Source: an uncultured Chloroflexota bacterium
GTDB lineage: Bacteria > Chloroflexota > Anaerolineae > Anaerolineales > UBA4823
Direction: 5' to 3'
DNA length: 33,322 bases
NCBI GenBank assembly: GCA_903871905.1
Contig: CAIQIV010000593.1
Span: forward strand, 1-33,322
Each line of letters begins with the position of its first letter. Within the stretch, counting starts at the first letter, position 1. The notes beneath the pieces were generated by a model, which worked only from the letters and a program-made list of their open reading frames with translations, was not told where the DNA came from and did no database searches. A program made the position numbers and the translations under genes. Below are positions 26,481 through 33,322 of this stretch, one piece after another.

Positions 26481-26912
26481 TTATTTCAGCACCAAAGAAG
26501 CATACCCTTTTTCCTTGAGCAGCTGTGGGTAAGCTTTATACAAAGGCTCTACAGCCGGAAGTAATTTGAGGATCTTTGGGATTGGACCGGTTGCAACAAT
26601 TTCCTTTTTTGCCAGGGCAGCTACCAGATTTACCTTGCCATGCCAGAAAGCATGCGCTGTATCCGCTTTCATAGACATCACCACATCCGGCTTTAAATCA
26701 CACGGGCCATGAATCACATCTACAAACACACCTGGTTGTGTCGGTTTATCTCGTCCATTCACTGTTGTTTGTGCATCCGGATTCGTATACTTAAATTGGA
26801 TAACAATACCTGACTTGGCTATCTTGGGTCCAACCTCAGGATCTTTTTTTGCCCGATCCATTAAGCCCCCCACGCATTCATAAACCTGCTGCGAATCACG
26901 GAAAACGGCCAT
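26481..26912 (-). CDS. SCP2-like lipid carrier domain protein (first copy)
   Basis: 143 residues. The start is the ATG directly preceded by GGAGGAGATA, an excellent ribosome-binding site; a longer open frame to 27068 has no such site and crosses the promoter. After MAVFRDSQQVYECVGGLM comes an SCP2-type fold: GIVIQFKYTNPDAQTTV, VVMSMKADTAHAFWHGKVN, and IVATGPIPKILKLLPAVEP, typical of lipid-carrier proteins of this family. It is the first gene of the five-gene operon, 41 bp before the AAR-like reductase, and nearly the same size as the last gene (21429-21848). Likely a soluble carrier of a hydrophobic intermediate. Confidence 0.82.
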   Translation of the reverse strand: MAVFRDSQQVYECVGGLMDRAKKDPEVGPKIAKSGIVIQFKYTNPDAQTTVNGRDKPTQPGVFVDVIHGPCDLKPDVVMSMKADTAHAFWHGKVNLVAALAKKEIVATGPIPKILKLLPAVEPLYKAYPQLLKEKGYASLVLK

Positions 26913-27039
26913 TATCTCCTCCAAACCAGCTACGTTCTGACAATGGACCTGTCCAGAAAGGGAAACAAGCCCAATTATACGAGTAAATGAGTTTTGTTCA
27001 CTTGCAATCTGAACCTGAGACATGCACAATAATAGGGAT

Positions 27040-27068
27040 AGTATAGTGTAGAAATATTGCATCGTCAA
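27040..27068 (-). promoter_or_regulatory. Sigma-70-type promoter of the lipid operon
   Basis: On the minus strand TTGACG (complement of 27063-27068), 17 bp, then TATACT (complement of 27040-27045). The expected leader before the SCP2-like start at 26912 is about 120 nt. The 316-bp gap 26913-27228 holds this promoter, the divergent phasin promoter and its operators; no further gene was seen in it. Confidence 0.72.
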
Positions 27069-27114
27069 GACAACTTAGTTTGCCGAAATTGGAAAGAATC
27101 CGTAAGAAAGGAAC

Positions 27115-27143
27115 TTGACATTCATGACGCGGTGTGTTATACT
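27115..27143 (+). promoter_or_regulatory. Strong sigma-70-type promoter of phasin-like gene
   Basis: TTGACA at 27115-27120, exactly 17 bp, TATACT at 27138-27143. It is one of the best promoter matches in the window. One palindromic half-operator lies in the spacer and a better one directly after the -10, suggesting tight repression. Confidence 0.82.
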
Positions 27144-27165
27144 TTTTTACGACGCGATGCGTCAT
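27124..27165. promoter_or_regulatory. Tandem palindromic operators ACGC-N3-GCGT
   Basis: Two related 17-nt imperfect palindromes sit 25 bp apart centre to centre. Site 1 (27124-27140) has core ACGC-GGT-GTGT within the -35/-10 spacer and reaches the -10. Site 2 (27149-27165) has perfect arms GACGC-GAT-GCGTC just after the -10, across the likely transcription start. The two share 12 of 15 positions in GACGCGRTGYGTYAT. The same core occurs at the PhaR-like promoter (27713-27725). Confidence 0.65.
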
Positions 27166-27231
27166 TCGCAGAAAGATTATCTTCGTCAATAAGATACTGA
27201 TCAATCGGTTGTTTAAGAAAAGGAGTAAATG

Positions 27232-27603
27232 ATGGCAACAAAACCCAAGAAAGAAGCAGAAGTAGTTGAAGCACCCGCTGAAGAAGGAAAGGCTTTGTTC
27301 GATGCAGTGCGAAAAGTCCTGTTAGCCGGCATCGGGGCGGTAGCTCTGGCCCAGGAAGAGATCGAGGACTTTGTTAACAAACTGATCGAGCGCGGAGAAA
27401 TCGCTGAGAAAGATGGCCGCAAACTGGTGCGCGAGGTAATGGACAAGCGCAAAAAGGATGTTGAAAAAGCTGAGGATGAGACCAACAAACGCATCGAAGA
27501 TATCCTGGCTCGCATGAACGTTCCTACTAAAAGCGACATCGACGCCTTGAGCGAAAAGATCTCTGCCTTGACAAAGCGGGTTGAAGAGCTGAAAAAAGCG
27601 TAA
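27232..27603 (+). CDS. Phasin-like granule-associated protein
   Basis: 123 residues, highly charged and Lys/Glu-rich, almost entirely helical. A short disordered N-terminus (about 1-17), a hydrophobic helix (ALFDAVRKVLLAGIGAVALA, about 21-40) and a long coiled-coil (about 41-121) fit the phasin family, which coats polyhydroxyalkanoate or similar inclusions. The motif VPTKSDIDAL (about 97-106) recurs in the next gene. Two ATG codons occur; the second (27232) has AGGAG with 6 nt spacing and is preferred over 27229. It has its own promoter and terminator, so it is expressed separately from the regulator. No PHA synthase is nearby. Confidence 0.8.
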   Translation: MATKPKKEAEVVEAPAEEGKALFDAVRKVLLAGIGAVALAQEEIEDFVNKLIERGEIAEKDGRKLVREVMDKRKKDVEKAEDETNKRIEDILARMNVPTKSDIDALSEKISALTKRVEELKKA

Positions 27604-27629
27604 CCACTCCAGCACGGGGGGCAGGTTTC

Positions 27630-27661
27630 GGGATAGGGGATCGCATCCCCTATCCCTCTTT
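27630..27661 (+). terminator. Rho-independent terminator after phasin-like gene
   Basis: A perfect 12-bp stem GGGATAGGGGAT / ATCCCCTATCCC (27630-27641 with 27645-27656), loop CGC, followed by a T-rich run (TCTTTTTAATTTAT). Confidence 0.92.
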
Positions 27662-27703
27662 TTAATTTATTCCCCATTAACCCCTATTATCCAGGCTATA
27701 GCT

Positions 27704-27725
27704 TATAATACCCACGCAGTGCGTG
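27704..27725 (+). promoter_or_regulatory. -10 box and palindromic operator of PhaR-like gene
   Basis: TATAAT at 27704-27709, with no good -35 seen, is followed four nt later by the core of a perfect 13-bp palindrome CACGCAGTGCGTG (27713-27725). Its core ACGC-N3-GCGT matches the operator downstream of the phasin -10, so the same protein could bind both. Confidence 0.6.
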
Positions 27726-27747
27726 CAATACTCACGAGGAGTGGATC

Positions 27748-28332
27748 ATGATCTTGATCAAGCGCTATCCAAATCGAAAACTTTATGACACCGAAGCCAA
27801 GCAGTATATTACGCTGGAAGGAATTGAAGGCTTGATTCGTCAGGGTCATGATGTCCAGGTACTTGACCATGCATCTGGTGAAGATCTCACATCAGTTACA
27901 CTGACTCAAATCATTTTCGAGATGGAAAAGAAGGAAAGCGGGTTTCTCCCCCATTCTTTCCTGGCGGGACTGATCCAGGCTGGTGGAAGCAGCCTCGGTT
28001 CTTTGCAAAAGAAGCTGTTATCATCGGTAAATTATCTGCACCTGGTGGATGAAGAAATTCAACGGCGCATCCAAGAGCTCCAGAAGTTGGGGGAAATCAC
28101 CGAACGGGAGGCTCAGCAGCTATTGGACAAACTTGTTAACAGGCAGCATAAACCTCCCGAAGAAGTGCACACCAGCATAGAATACCTGGAAACAAAAGTC
28201 TCCCTGGTTGAAGATCACCTGATAAAGCGCCATCTCCCCACGCGCAGCGAGGTCCAAAACCTGTACCAACAGCTCTCCACCTTAGAGGCAAAGCTTGATC
28301 AACTGACCACCAATGCTCCAAATGAGAAATGA
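27748..28332 (+). CDS. PhaR-type PHA-accumulation regulator with phasin-like C-terminus
   Basis: 194 residues. Residues 1-60 match the PHA-accumulation regulator DNA-binding domain (MILIKRYPNRKLYDT, YITLEGIEGLI, LTQIIFEME). In proteobacterial PhaR this domain binds the phaP and phaR promoters, and the protein is titrated away by nascent granules. The C-terminal part (about 100-188) is helical and resembles the upstream phasin-like protein: EEI then GEITERE, and later LPTRSEVQNLYQQL with leucine heptads, against EEI, GEIAEKD and VPTKSDIDALSEKI. GAGGAG precedes the ATG by 6 nt. It is likely an autorepressor and repressor of the phasin gene. The S41 gene starts 10 bp later. Confidence 0.82.
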   Translation: MILIKRYPNRKLYDTEAKQYITLEGIEGLIRQGHDVQVLDHASGEDLTSVTLTQIIFEMEKKESGFLPHSFLAGLIQAGGSSLGSLQKKLLSSVNYLHLVDEEIQRRIQELQKLGEITEREAQQLLDKLVNRQHKPPEEVHTSIEYLETKVSLVEDHLIKRHLPTRSEVQNLYQQLSTLEAKLDQLTTNAPNEK

Positions 28333-28342
28333 TGGGGATATC

Positions 28343-30367
28343 ATGACAAAGAAACGCTTGAGCCTAGTTCTGGTCATCCTGACCATCTTATCCCTAAGCT
28401 GTCGCGCGGCAGATACCTTGCTTTCCATTAACCCAAGCCCGTCACCTACCCCAGAAAAGACGCCAACGGCCTTGCCTATCATTCCCATTCAACCCGGAAC
28501 AAACAACCCGGATGAACCGGTCGTCGTCTATGGGAAAATCCCCTATACTTCTCCCTTTTTTCTAAATTCTACCGCTGAGCCATTTGTAATGCTTGAAGAC
28601 GAGGCCGGCTTTGTGCATCGAGATTTGAATTTCTCTTTTTCAGAAACCAGCCAGGTCATTGCTCCAGTAACCATCGGAGAAGATAAATCCCTGTCCTATG
28701 AACTTACGCTGCCGGCAATCCCCCAGGCTACAATGGTTGATGTAGATAATAATGGGAATTCCGATAAAGGCGTCCAGATTTTTGCCATTGCCTATTGGTC
28801 AAATACCTGGGGTGATCCATTCCTGGAGAAGCGAGATGGAACCGGGTGGTCAACTGCTTATGCATCTACGATCATTGACCCTGAAAGCAAAGGGGAGATT
28901 TCCGGTGGAATTTTGTTGGTTTGGGCTCCTGATGCTCAGCAGGGATTCCCTACCGGTTTTGGCCCGGACAGGTTGCTCTTTACAAAGGATGATCCGACCG
29001 GCCCAACTCCCGCCGGTTATACGTATATCGATATGAACCAGGAGCCTTTCCGCTTCTACAAAAAAGCTCAGGAAAAGATCGATCTCAACGAGGGTTCCGG
29101 TAACTTGAAGGATTACTCAAATATGAGTTATTCGGAGGCCTTCAAAACTTTGTTCAATCGAGTTTCCACTGAATATCCATTTACAGAAGAAAAGGGGATC
29201 AATTGGCAGGAGTTATCGCGCAAGTACCAGCCGCAGGCAGATGCAGCCCAGAATGATCAGGATTTTTATCGTGCAGTGCGAGATTTTACCTGGGGTATCC
29301 CTGATGGGCATGCAAGCGTTTCATTGAACAACCAGGTTTTTTTCAAGGAAGCAGGAGGCGGGTTGGGATTGGTGCTGGATGAACTCAGTGATGGCCGTGT
29401 CATTGTAACCCACGTTCTCTCAGATACACCTGGATCAGAAGCCGGTATCAAGCCTGGAGCAGAGATTCTTTCCTGGAATAATCAACCTGTGGCAGAGGCA
29501 ATCCAGAAAGTCACTCCATATTTTGGTCCCTATTCTACCGAACATACCCGGCATATCAACCAGCTCGTCTTCCTGACCCGCGGCCCCATTGGCACAATCT
29601 TCCAGGCAACCTTTAGGAACCCTGGAGAAGCAGAAGCCTCTGCCAATCTGAAAACCACCAGCGATATCGACTCGCTAGTTCTGACAATCCCCAGTCTAAA
29701 CCAGAGCGCCTTGAGCATGCCGGTCGACGGGAAGATGCTCCCCGGTACCAAAATCGGTTATATCCGCATCACTACATTCAATGATGATTACAACCTGATG
29801 GCCCGACAGTGGGAGCGGTATATTAAAGATTTGGTTGATAACGAAGTCGCCGGGTTGATTATCGATATCCGGAACAATGGGGGTGGCAACTCAGCCCTGG
29901 GAACAAGTTTTGCCGGTTACTTCTTTGATAAGGAACTTGACCTGTATCAAGAATCCTATTACAACGAGAAAACCGGCGCCTTTGAGATGATGAATCAACC
30001 CACCCAGATATTTCCTGGTCCGATTCAGTTTAAAGGGCCTATTGCAGTGCTCATCGGACCGAACTGTGCCAGCGCGTGTGAGGGATTCGCGTATGCTCTC
30101 AGCCAACAGGATCGCTCAATTTTAGTGGGTCATTACCCAACGGCAGGTATGTTTGGCGAAGTCGGTAGAGGGCAGTATAAGCTCCCCGGGGACATGACCG
30201 CACAATATCCCACAGGCAGACCCAATACATTAGATGGAAAAATCCTCATTGAGGGAACAGGGGTTGTACCGTCCATTACTGTGCCAGTGACTTTCGAAAG
30301 CGCGATGGGAATGACCGATGCCGTGTTGGAGGCAGCGATCCGAGCCTTACAGGAGAAATTGAAGTAA
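28343..30367 (+). CDS. Lipoprotein-like S41-family protease homologue with PDZ domain
   Basis: 674 residues. The start is taken at the ATG that begins a signal sequence (MTKKRLSLVLVILTILSLSC); in-frame ATGs at 28313 and 28322 overlap the preceding gene. The cysteine at 20 may be lipidated, though the lipobox is not ideal, and a Pro/Thr-rich spacer follows. Domains: an N-terminal beta region (about 40-220), a helical tail-protease-like segment (about 240-320), PDZ (about 335-420), and an S41 core with nucleophile S577 in NCASACEGFA. The lysine usually 25 residues after the serine is absent; GMFGEVGRG is there instead. It may use a tricorn-like triad or be inactive. It converges on the glycosidase-like gene with 4 bp between them. 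Confidence 0.84.
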   Translation: MTKKRLSLVLVILTILSLSCRAADTLLSINPSPSPTPEKTPTALPIIPIQPGTNNPDEPVVVYGKIPYTSPFFLNSTAEPFVMLEDEAGFVHRDLNFSFSETSQVIAPVTIGEDKSLSYELTLPAIPQATMVDVDNNGNSDKGVQIFAIAYWSNTWGDPFLEKRDGTGWSTAYASTIIDPESKGEISGGILLVWAPDAQQGFPTGFGPDRLLFTKDDPTGPTPAGYTYIDMNQEPFRFYKKAQEKIDLNEGSGNLKDYSNMSYSEAFKTLFNRVSTEYPFTEEKGINWQELSRKYQPQADAAQNDQDFYRAVRDFTWGIPDGHASVSLNNQVFFKEAGGGLGLVLDELSDGRVIVTHVLSDTPGSEAGIKPGAEILSWNNQPVAEAIQKVTPYFGPYSTEHTRHINQLVFLTRGPIGTIFQATFRNPGEAEASANLKTTSDIDSLVLTIPSLNQSALSMPVDGKMLPGTKIGYIRITTFNDDYNLMARQWERYIKDLVDNEVAGLIIDIRNNGGGNSALGTSFAGYFFDKELDLYQESYYNEKTGAFEMMNQPTQIFPGPIQFKGPIAVLIGPNCASACEGFAYALSQQDRSILVGHYPTAGMFGEVGRGQYKLPGDMTAQYPTGRPNTLDGKILIEGTGVVPSITVPVTFESAMGMTDAVLEAAIRALQEKLK

Positions 30368-30371
30368 ATTT

Positions 30372-32303
30372 TTACCAGTCTATTCCGGCTGGCAGTTCGA
30401 TGTAAACGGGCATCAAAGTAATATCAACCGTCTGGACATTGGGCAGTGAGTTGCCCATTGCATCATGAATAGCATCTGGCGTAACTGGAAGTTGGACAGA
30501 ATGGGTCGCGCCATCCATGGACCAGAACAACCCCATGTTCTTGCCTGCTTTGTTGAAGCGGAAGCCCCAGACATAGGGATAGCTGAATATCCTACCGTGA
30601 AAAATTGAGCCAGGCACCTGCCGGGTGAAATACTCAAACGCCCGGTAGGCATCCAATTTCTGATTGCTGCCATCCACCAACCCTGAGTTACGCCAGCCCG
30701 TCAGGGTATACCAGATATTTGAACGAAAACTCTCAATTGACGCAAGCATATACGACTCGGTCACATAATATGCTTTTGTCTTGAGGTATTCCGTAGTCTG
30801 GCACTTGTCTTCCTGCACGCAAAGCAAGGCATTCTCGGTATTTATCAGGAACTTATTGGAAAGGCCATACGTGGTCAGCAAGTTATTCAAATAACGGGCT
30901 TTGGCTAACAACGCTGGACCGGTGGTAATCCAGGAACTTTGCCAATAGACATTCACATATTGGCCTTCACGATACTCTGCTGTGGTGGTCCCCGGGATCA
31001 CATTTCCAAAATAATCATAGGCGTGGAAACTGATGCCATCCAGGTAATTTCCACCCCCGTTGCGCAGCACCCCCTCGATGAACTTGGGTGGCCGGCTGTC
31101 ATGCGCAGAAAATCGTCCCAGGTCTCGCGGGTCGCCAGGTTTTTCGCAGCCTCCACCCGGCGTGGGGTCGCAGTCCAGCAGCAGGCCGCCGTTCAATACC
31201 TGTGCCTGTGAGTCGGCAGCTTTGATCTCGGGGTAAACGACCTTCAGCATGTCCGCATAATAGCCGCCCCCATAATACTCATCATTGGCATCCCCCCAGC
31301 AGCCGAACGGGCTGTCTTGATCCTGCACGAGAGTATAGGCTACATCCGGCTCATTCCATAACTCCCAATATTTTACATTGTAGGGTGACACGCTGTAACG
31401 CGCCACCAGATCGCGCATAAACTGAGCAAAAGCCAGGAACTTTTCTTCCTTGATCGGCCCGCAAGCCTTGCCCGAAACTTTCTGCGCCCAGGCTGGTGTA
31501 TTCCGCACAATGAGAATCACTTTGATGTTATATTGGGCCGCCCACTTGAGCTCATTTTCCAGGCTGGCCAGTACCTCCCACTTCCGGTTACCCTCCTCTG
31601 GCTCCACATCCGACCAGATCACCCCATTACGCCGAATCCAGGTTGCACCCGACTCATCAATCAGGGTCGCGTAAGGCGACTGATGGACGGAGCTCGCTTC
31701 CATTCCAGATAAATTATCTGCAGCAGCAGCCTGGGTTGACGGGGAATACGTAGAGGTTGGGTATGGGGCGGAGGTAGACGTAGGGATATTCGAAGTGGCT
31801 GAGGCGGTAGGGGTGAGCGTAGGAACGCTGGTTGAAGAGGAAGGGGTGTTGGTTGCCGCAGCCGAAACCTGGCGGGTCGAGGTTGGCACAGGCGTCGGCA
31901 CTGCTCCAGACGGCCGCGTAGGCGTTACCGAAGGCGCTCCAACAACCGTGGGGACCGTCGGCGCTGCCGGGGTCACAGTGTTTACTCCAACGCCAGGAGT
32001 AAAGGTCAAGGTCGGTGTCTCGCTTGGCACCATTACTCCTGGCGTGACGGTATCTGCAGAGGTTGATAAAGCCGTGACGGTTTCTTCCACCGGCAAGGGT
32101 GTCTGTTCCACCACTGTACCTAATGGGGTAGCTTTTCCTGGTAAGCGAACAGATTGTTCAGATGTGGAGAGCGCTACAGGCGTCTCTGTCAGGGATGGGA
32201 AACGTGGTTTGACCCAAACCAGGCAGCCAACCAGGGTGACCAACAAGAAAGCGATCACACTGCTGAAGCGAACCCAAAATACTGTCTGTGCGCCGTTCTG
32301 CAC
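30372..32303 (-). CDS. Clan-A glycoside hydrolase-like protein with membrane anchor and Thr/Pro linker
   Basis: 643 residues, GTG start with GGGAG 5 nt upstream. An N-terminal transmembrane segment (about 14-31) is followed by a long linker (about 40-195) rich in Thr, Pro, Val and Ser, then a TIM-barrel domain. The acid/base is probably E318 in YWELWNEPD and the nucleophile E490 in INTENAL, an arrangement seen in GH39/GH5/GH30-like clan-A enzymes. NGGLLLDCDPTPGGGCE and GISFHAYDYFGN complete the barrel. A C-terminal beta domain (about 560-643) follows. It should act outside the cell on a polysaccharide or glycan. It lies 9 bp after a paralogue, and substrate is not predictable. Confidence 0.83.
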   Translation of the reverse strand: MQNGAQTVFWVRFSSVIAFLLVTLVGCLVWVKPRFPSLTETPVALSTSEQSVRLPGKATPLGTVVEQTPLPVEETVTALSTSADTVTPGVMVPSETPTLTFTPGVGVNTVTPAAPTVPTVVGAPSVTPTRPSGAVPTPVPTSTRQVSAAATNTPSSSTSVPTLTPTASATSNIPTSTSAPYPTSTYSPSTQAAAADNLSGMEASSVHQSPYATLIDESGATWIRRNGVIWSDVEPEEGNRKWEVLASLENELKWAAQYNIKVILIVRNTPAWAQKVSGKACGPIKEEKFLAFAQFMRDLVARYSVSPYNVKYWELWNEPDVAYTLVQDQDSPFGCWGDANDEYYGGGYYADMLKVVYPEIKAADSQAQVLNGGLLLDCDPTPGGGCEKPGDPRDLGRFSAHDSRPPKFIEGVLRNGGGNYLDGISFHAYDYFGNVIPGTTTAEYREGQYVNVYWQSSWITTGPALLAKARYLNNLLTTYGLSNKFLINTENALLCVQEDKCQTTEYLKTKAYYVTESYMLASIESFRSNIWYTLTGWRNSGLVDGSNQKLDAYRAFEYFTRQVPGSIFHGRIFSYPYVWGFRFNKAGKNMGLFWSMDGATHSVQLPVTPDAIHDAMGNSLPNVQTVDITLMPVYIELPAGIDW

Positions 32304-32312
32304 TGAATCTCC

Positions 32313-33322
32313 CTAGCGGGTGAACTCAAGGTACACGGGTGTAAAGCCAACCGAGAACGTTAAGGCTGGAGTATCACTCTGGTAGTTATTCCCCGTCGAA
32401 TTCCAGACCCATTTTCCTGCCGGCAGTTCAGATAGGGTCACTGATTGGCTTGAACCCGTGATAGACCACATCACCCATACATCCTGATGATTGCGGCGAA
32501 AGACATACACCCACACCCCAGGGAATGCACTGGTATCCTTCCAGATATACTTCGCGCCCTCTAATTCCTTCCGGGCAAAGGCAAAAGAATAATATGCCGG
32601 ATAAGGCGCCTGGGTACTGGAATTAAGCAGCGCGGTGAGTCTATCTCCCCACCCGTACACGGTGTACCAGATGTTGGCTGTCAGGTCCACTTCCATCGCG
32701 GCCACATACGCCTGAGTTAAGTAAGCAGCCTTGGTCTGATCGTTTTCGGTTGGTGAATACAATATTGCAGATTCTGTATTTAAAAGCAACTTACTGCCCG
32801 CGCCGTATGTGGTCAGCAGATTTCGGATAAAAGCTGCTTTCTTGGTCAGGACAGGGCCGGTCGTATTCCAACGCGACTGCCAGCCTTTGTTCACATATTG
32901 ATCTGCAACATGAACAGTCTCATTACCATAATAGTCATAAGCATGGAAACTGACCCCGTCAAAATAACTGCCAGCCCCATCCAATAAGATGCCTTCCAGA
33001 AACCTGGGAGGGTAGGCTAAGCTGCCATACTGCTCACATCCGCCGCCAGATGTAGGATCGCAGTCCAACAACAACCCCCCTACCAGAACTTTGGCATTCG
33101 GGTCTGCCTGCTTTATATAAGGATAGACGACCTTTAGCATCTCACCGTAATAAGCGCCGCCAAAATAGCTTGTATCGCCCCAATCACCCCAACAGCCATA
33201 TGCTTGTGGATTGCTACTGTCAACCGACCAGCCAACATCCGGCTCGTTGAACAACTCCCAGTAATGCACATTATACGGTGGAAGAGAGTATCGCTTGACT
33301 ACATCATACATAAACTGGCCAA
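32313..33322 (-). CDS. Clan-A glycoside hydrolase-like protein, paralogue (5' end outside window)
   Basis: At least 336 residues; the reading frame continues past the window edge (GQF precedes the first visible Met at 33311), so the N-terminus, any signal peptide and any linker are missing. It is a clear paralogue of the following gene: YWELFNEPD for WELWNEPD, GGLLLDCDPTSGGGCE, GVSFHAYDYYGN, LNTESAI as the nucleophile strand, NIWYTVYGWGD, and a C-terminal beta domain ending FTPVYLEFTR. Both catalytic glutamates are kept, so both copies may be active. Tandem duplication with 9-bp spacing suggests cotranscription. Confidence 0.85.
   Translation of the reverse strand, partial: GQFMYDVVKRYSLPPYNVHYWELFNEPDVGWSVDSSNPQAYGCWGDWGDTSYFGGAYYGEMLKVVYPYIKQADPNAKVLVGGLLLDCDPTSGGGCEQYGSLAYPPRFLEGILLDGAGSYFDGVSFHAYDYYGNETVHVADQYVNKGWQSRWNTTGPVLTKKAAFIRNLLTTYGAGSKLLLNTESAILYSPTENDQTKAAYLTQAYVAAMEVDLTANIWYTVYGWGDRLTALLNSSTQAPYPAYYSFAFARKELEGAKYIWKDTSAFPGVWVYVFRRNHQDVWVMWSITGSSQSVTLSELPAGKWVWNSTGNNYQSDTPALTFSVGFTPVYLEFTR

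Noticed and set aside
26913-27068. N-terminal extension of the SCP2-like gene to 27068
   Set aside because: The longer frame crosses the TTGACG/TATACT promoter and has no ribosome-binding site, whereas the ATG at 26912 has GGAGGAGATA directly upstream and gives a normal SCP2 length.
27213-27677. 154-residue minus-strand open frame over the phasin gene
   Set aside because: It is Ser/Arg-rich antisense of a Lys/Glu-rich helical gene, spans the terminator and has no family resemblance.
31795-32316. 173-residue plus-strand open frame rich in Val/Gly/Thr
   Set aside because: It is the antisense of the Thr/Pro-rich linker of the glycosidase-like protein; repetitive codons create a long open frame without other support.
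1-33322. CRISPR arrays, insertion sequences, integrases or phage genes
   Set aside because: No spaced direct repeats, transposase motifs or terminal inverted repeats bounding a gene were found; the cluster looks like ordinary chromosomal sequence.

Overview
The window looks like chromosomal DNA from a bacterium of the Chloroflexota, most likely class Anaerolineae. This is an inference from gene style, not from a marker gene. The pointers are roughly balanced base composition, a MoxR/DUF58/DUF4129 cassette, an MshA-like glycosyltransferase, secreted proteins with long Pro/Thr/Val-rich linkers, and a phasin plus PhaR-type regulator. No rRNA, CRISPR array, insertion sequence or phage gene was seen. 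One tRNA gene is present.

Layout. 1-122: an odd G/C-tract block at the window edge. 179-2366 (minus): a LuxR-type response regulator and its membrane histidine kinase. 2651-3841 (plus): an orphan receiver-GAF protein with a degenerate receiver. 3870-5120 (minus): a GT4 glycosyltransferase, divergent from a tRNA-Thr(CGU). 5324-8589 (plus): uridine kinase, cyclophilin, M20 dipeptidase and a CBS-ACT protein. 8636-12271 (minus): MoxR ATPase, DUF58 and DUF4129 as an operon. 12405-15200 (plus): a DinG-type helicase with an N-terminal exonuclease. 15217-17800 (minus): a membrane-anchored glycosidase-like protein and nicotinate phosphoribosyltransferase.

The most interesting part is 17.9-28.3 kb, which is dense in lipid and inclusion genes. 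A five-gene minus-strand operon (26912 down to 21429) encodes an SCP2-like lipid carrier, a membrane-anchored protein whose second half resembles cyanobacterial acyl-ACP reductase (AAR), an SDR lacking the usual YxxxK dyad, a PlsC-like acyltransferase, and a second SCP2-like carrier. It converges on a patatin-like lipase; a second patatin and an iron-dependent alcohol dehydrogenase lie beyond. A fatty acyl to aldehyde to alcohol to ester or ether lipid route is a reasonable hypothesis. Divergent from the operon are a phasin-like gene and a PhaR-type DNA-binding protein whose C-terminus resembles the phasin. Both of their promoters carry an ACGC-N3-GCGT palindrome at or just after the -10 box. 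That suggests a PhaR-like autoregulated granule switch, yet no PHA synthase gene is in the window.

28343-33322: a lipoprotein-like S41/PDZ protease with an apparently altered active site, converging on two tandem paralogous clan-A glycosidase-like proteins. The second runs off the window end. Several plus-strand genes have a TATAAT-like box only 8-9 nt before the start codon and no Shine-Dalgarno, which suggests leaderless transcripts.
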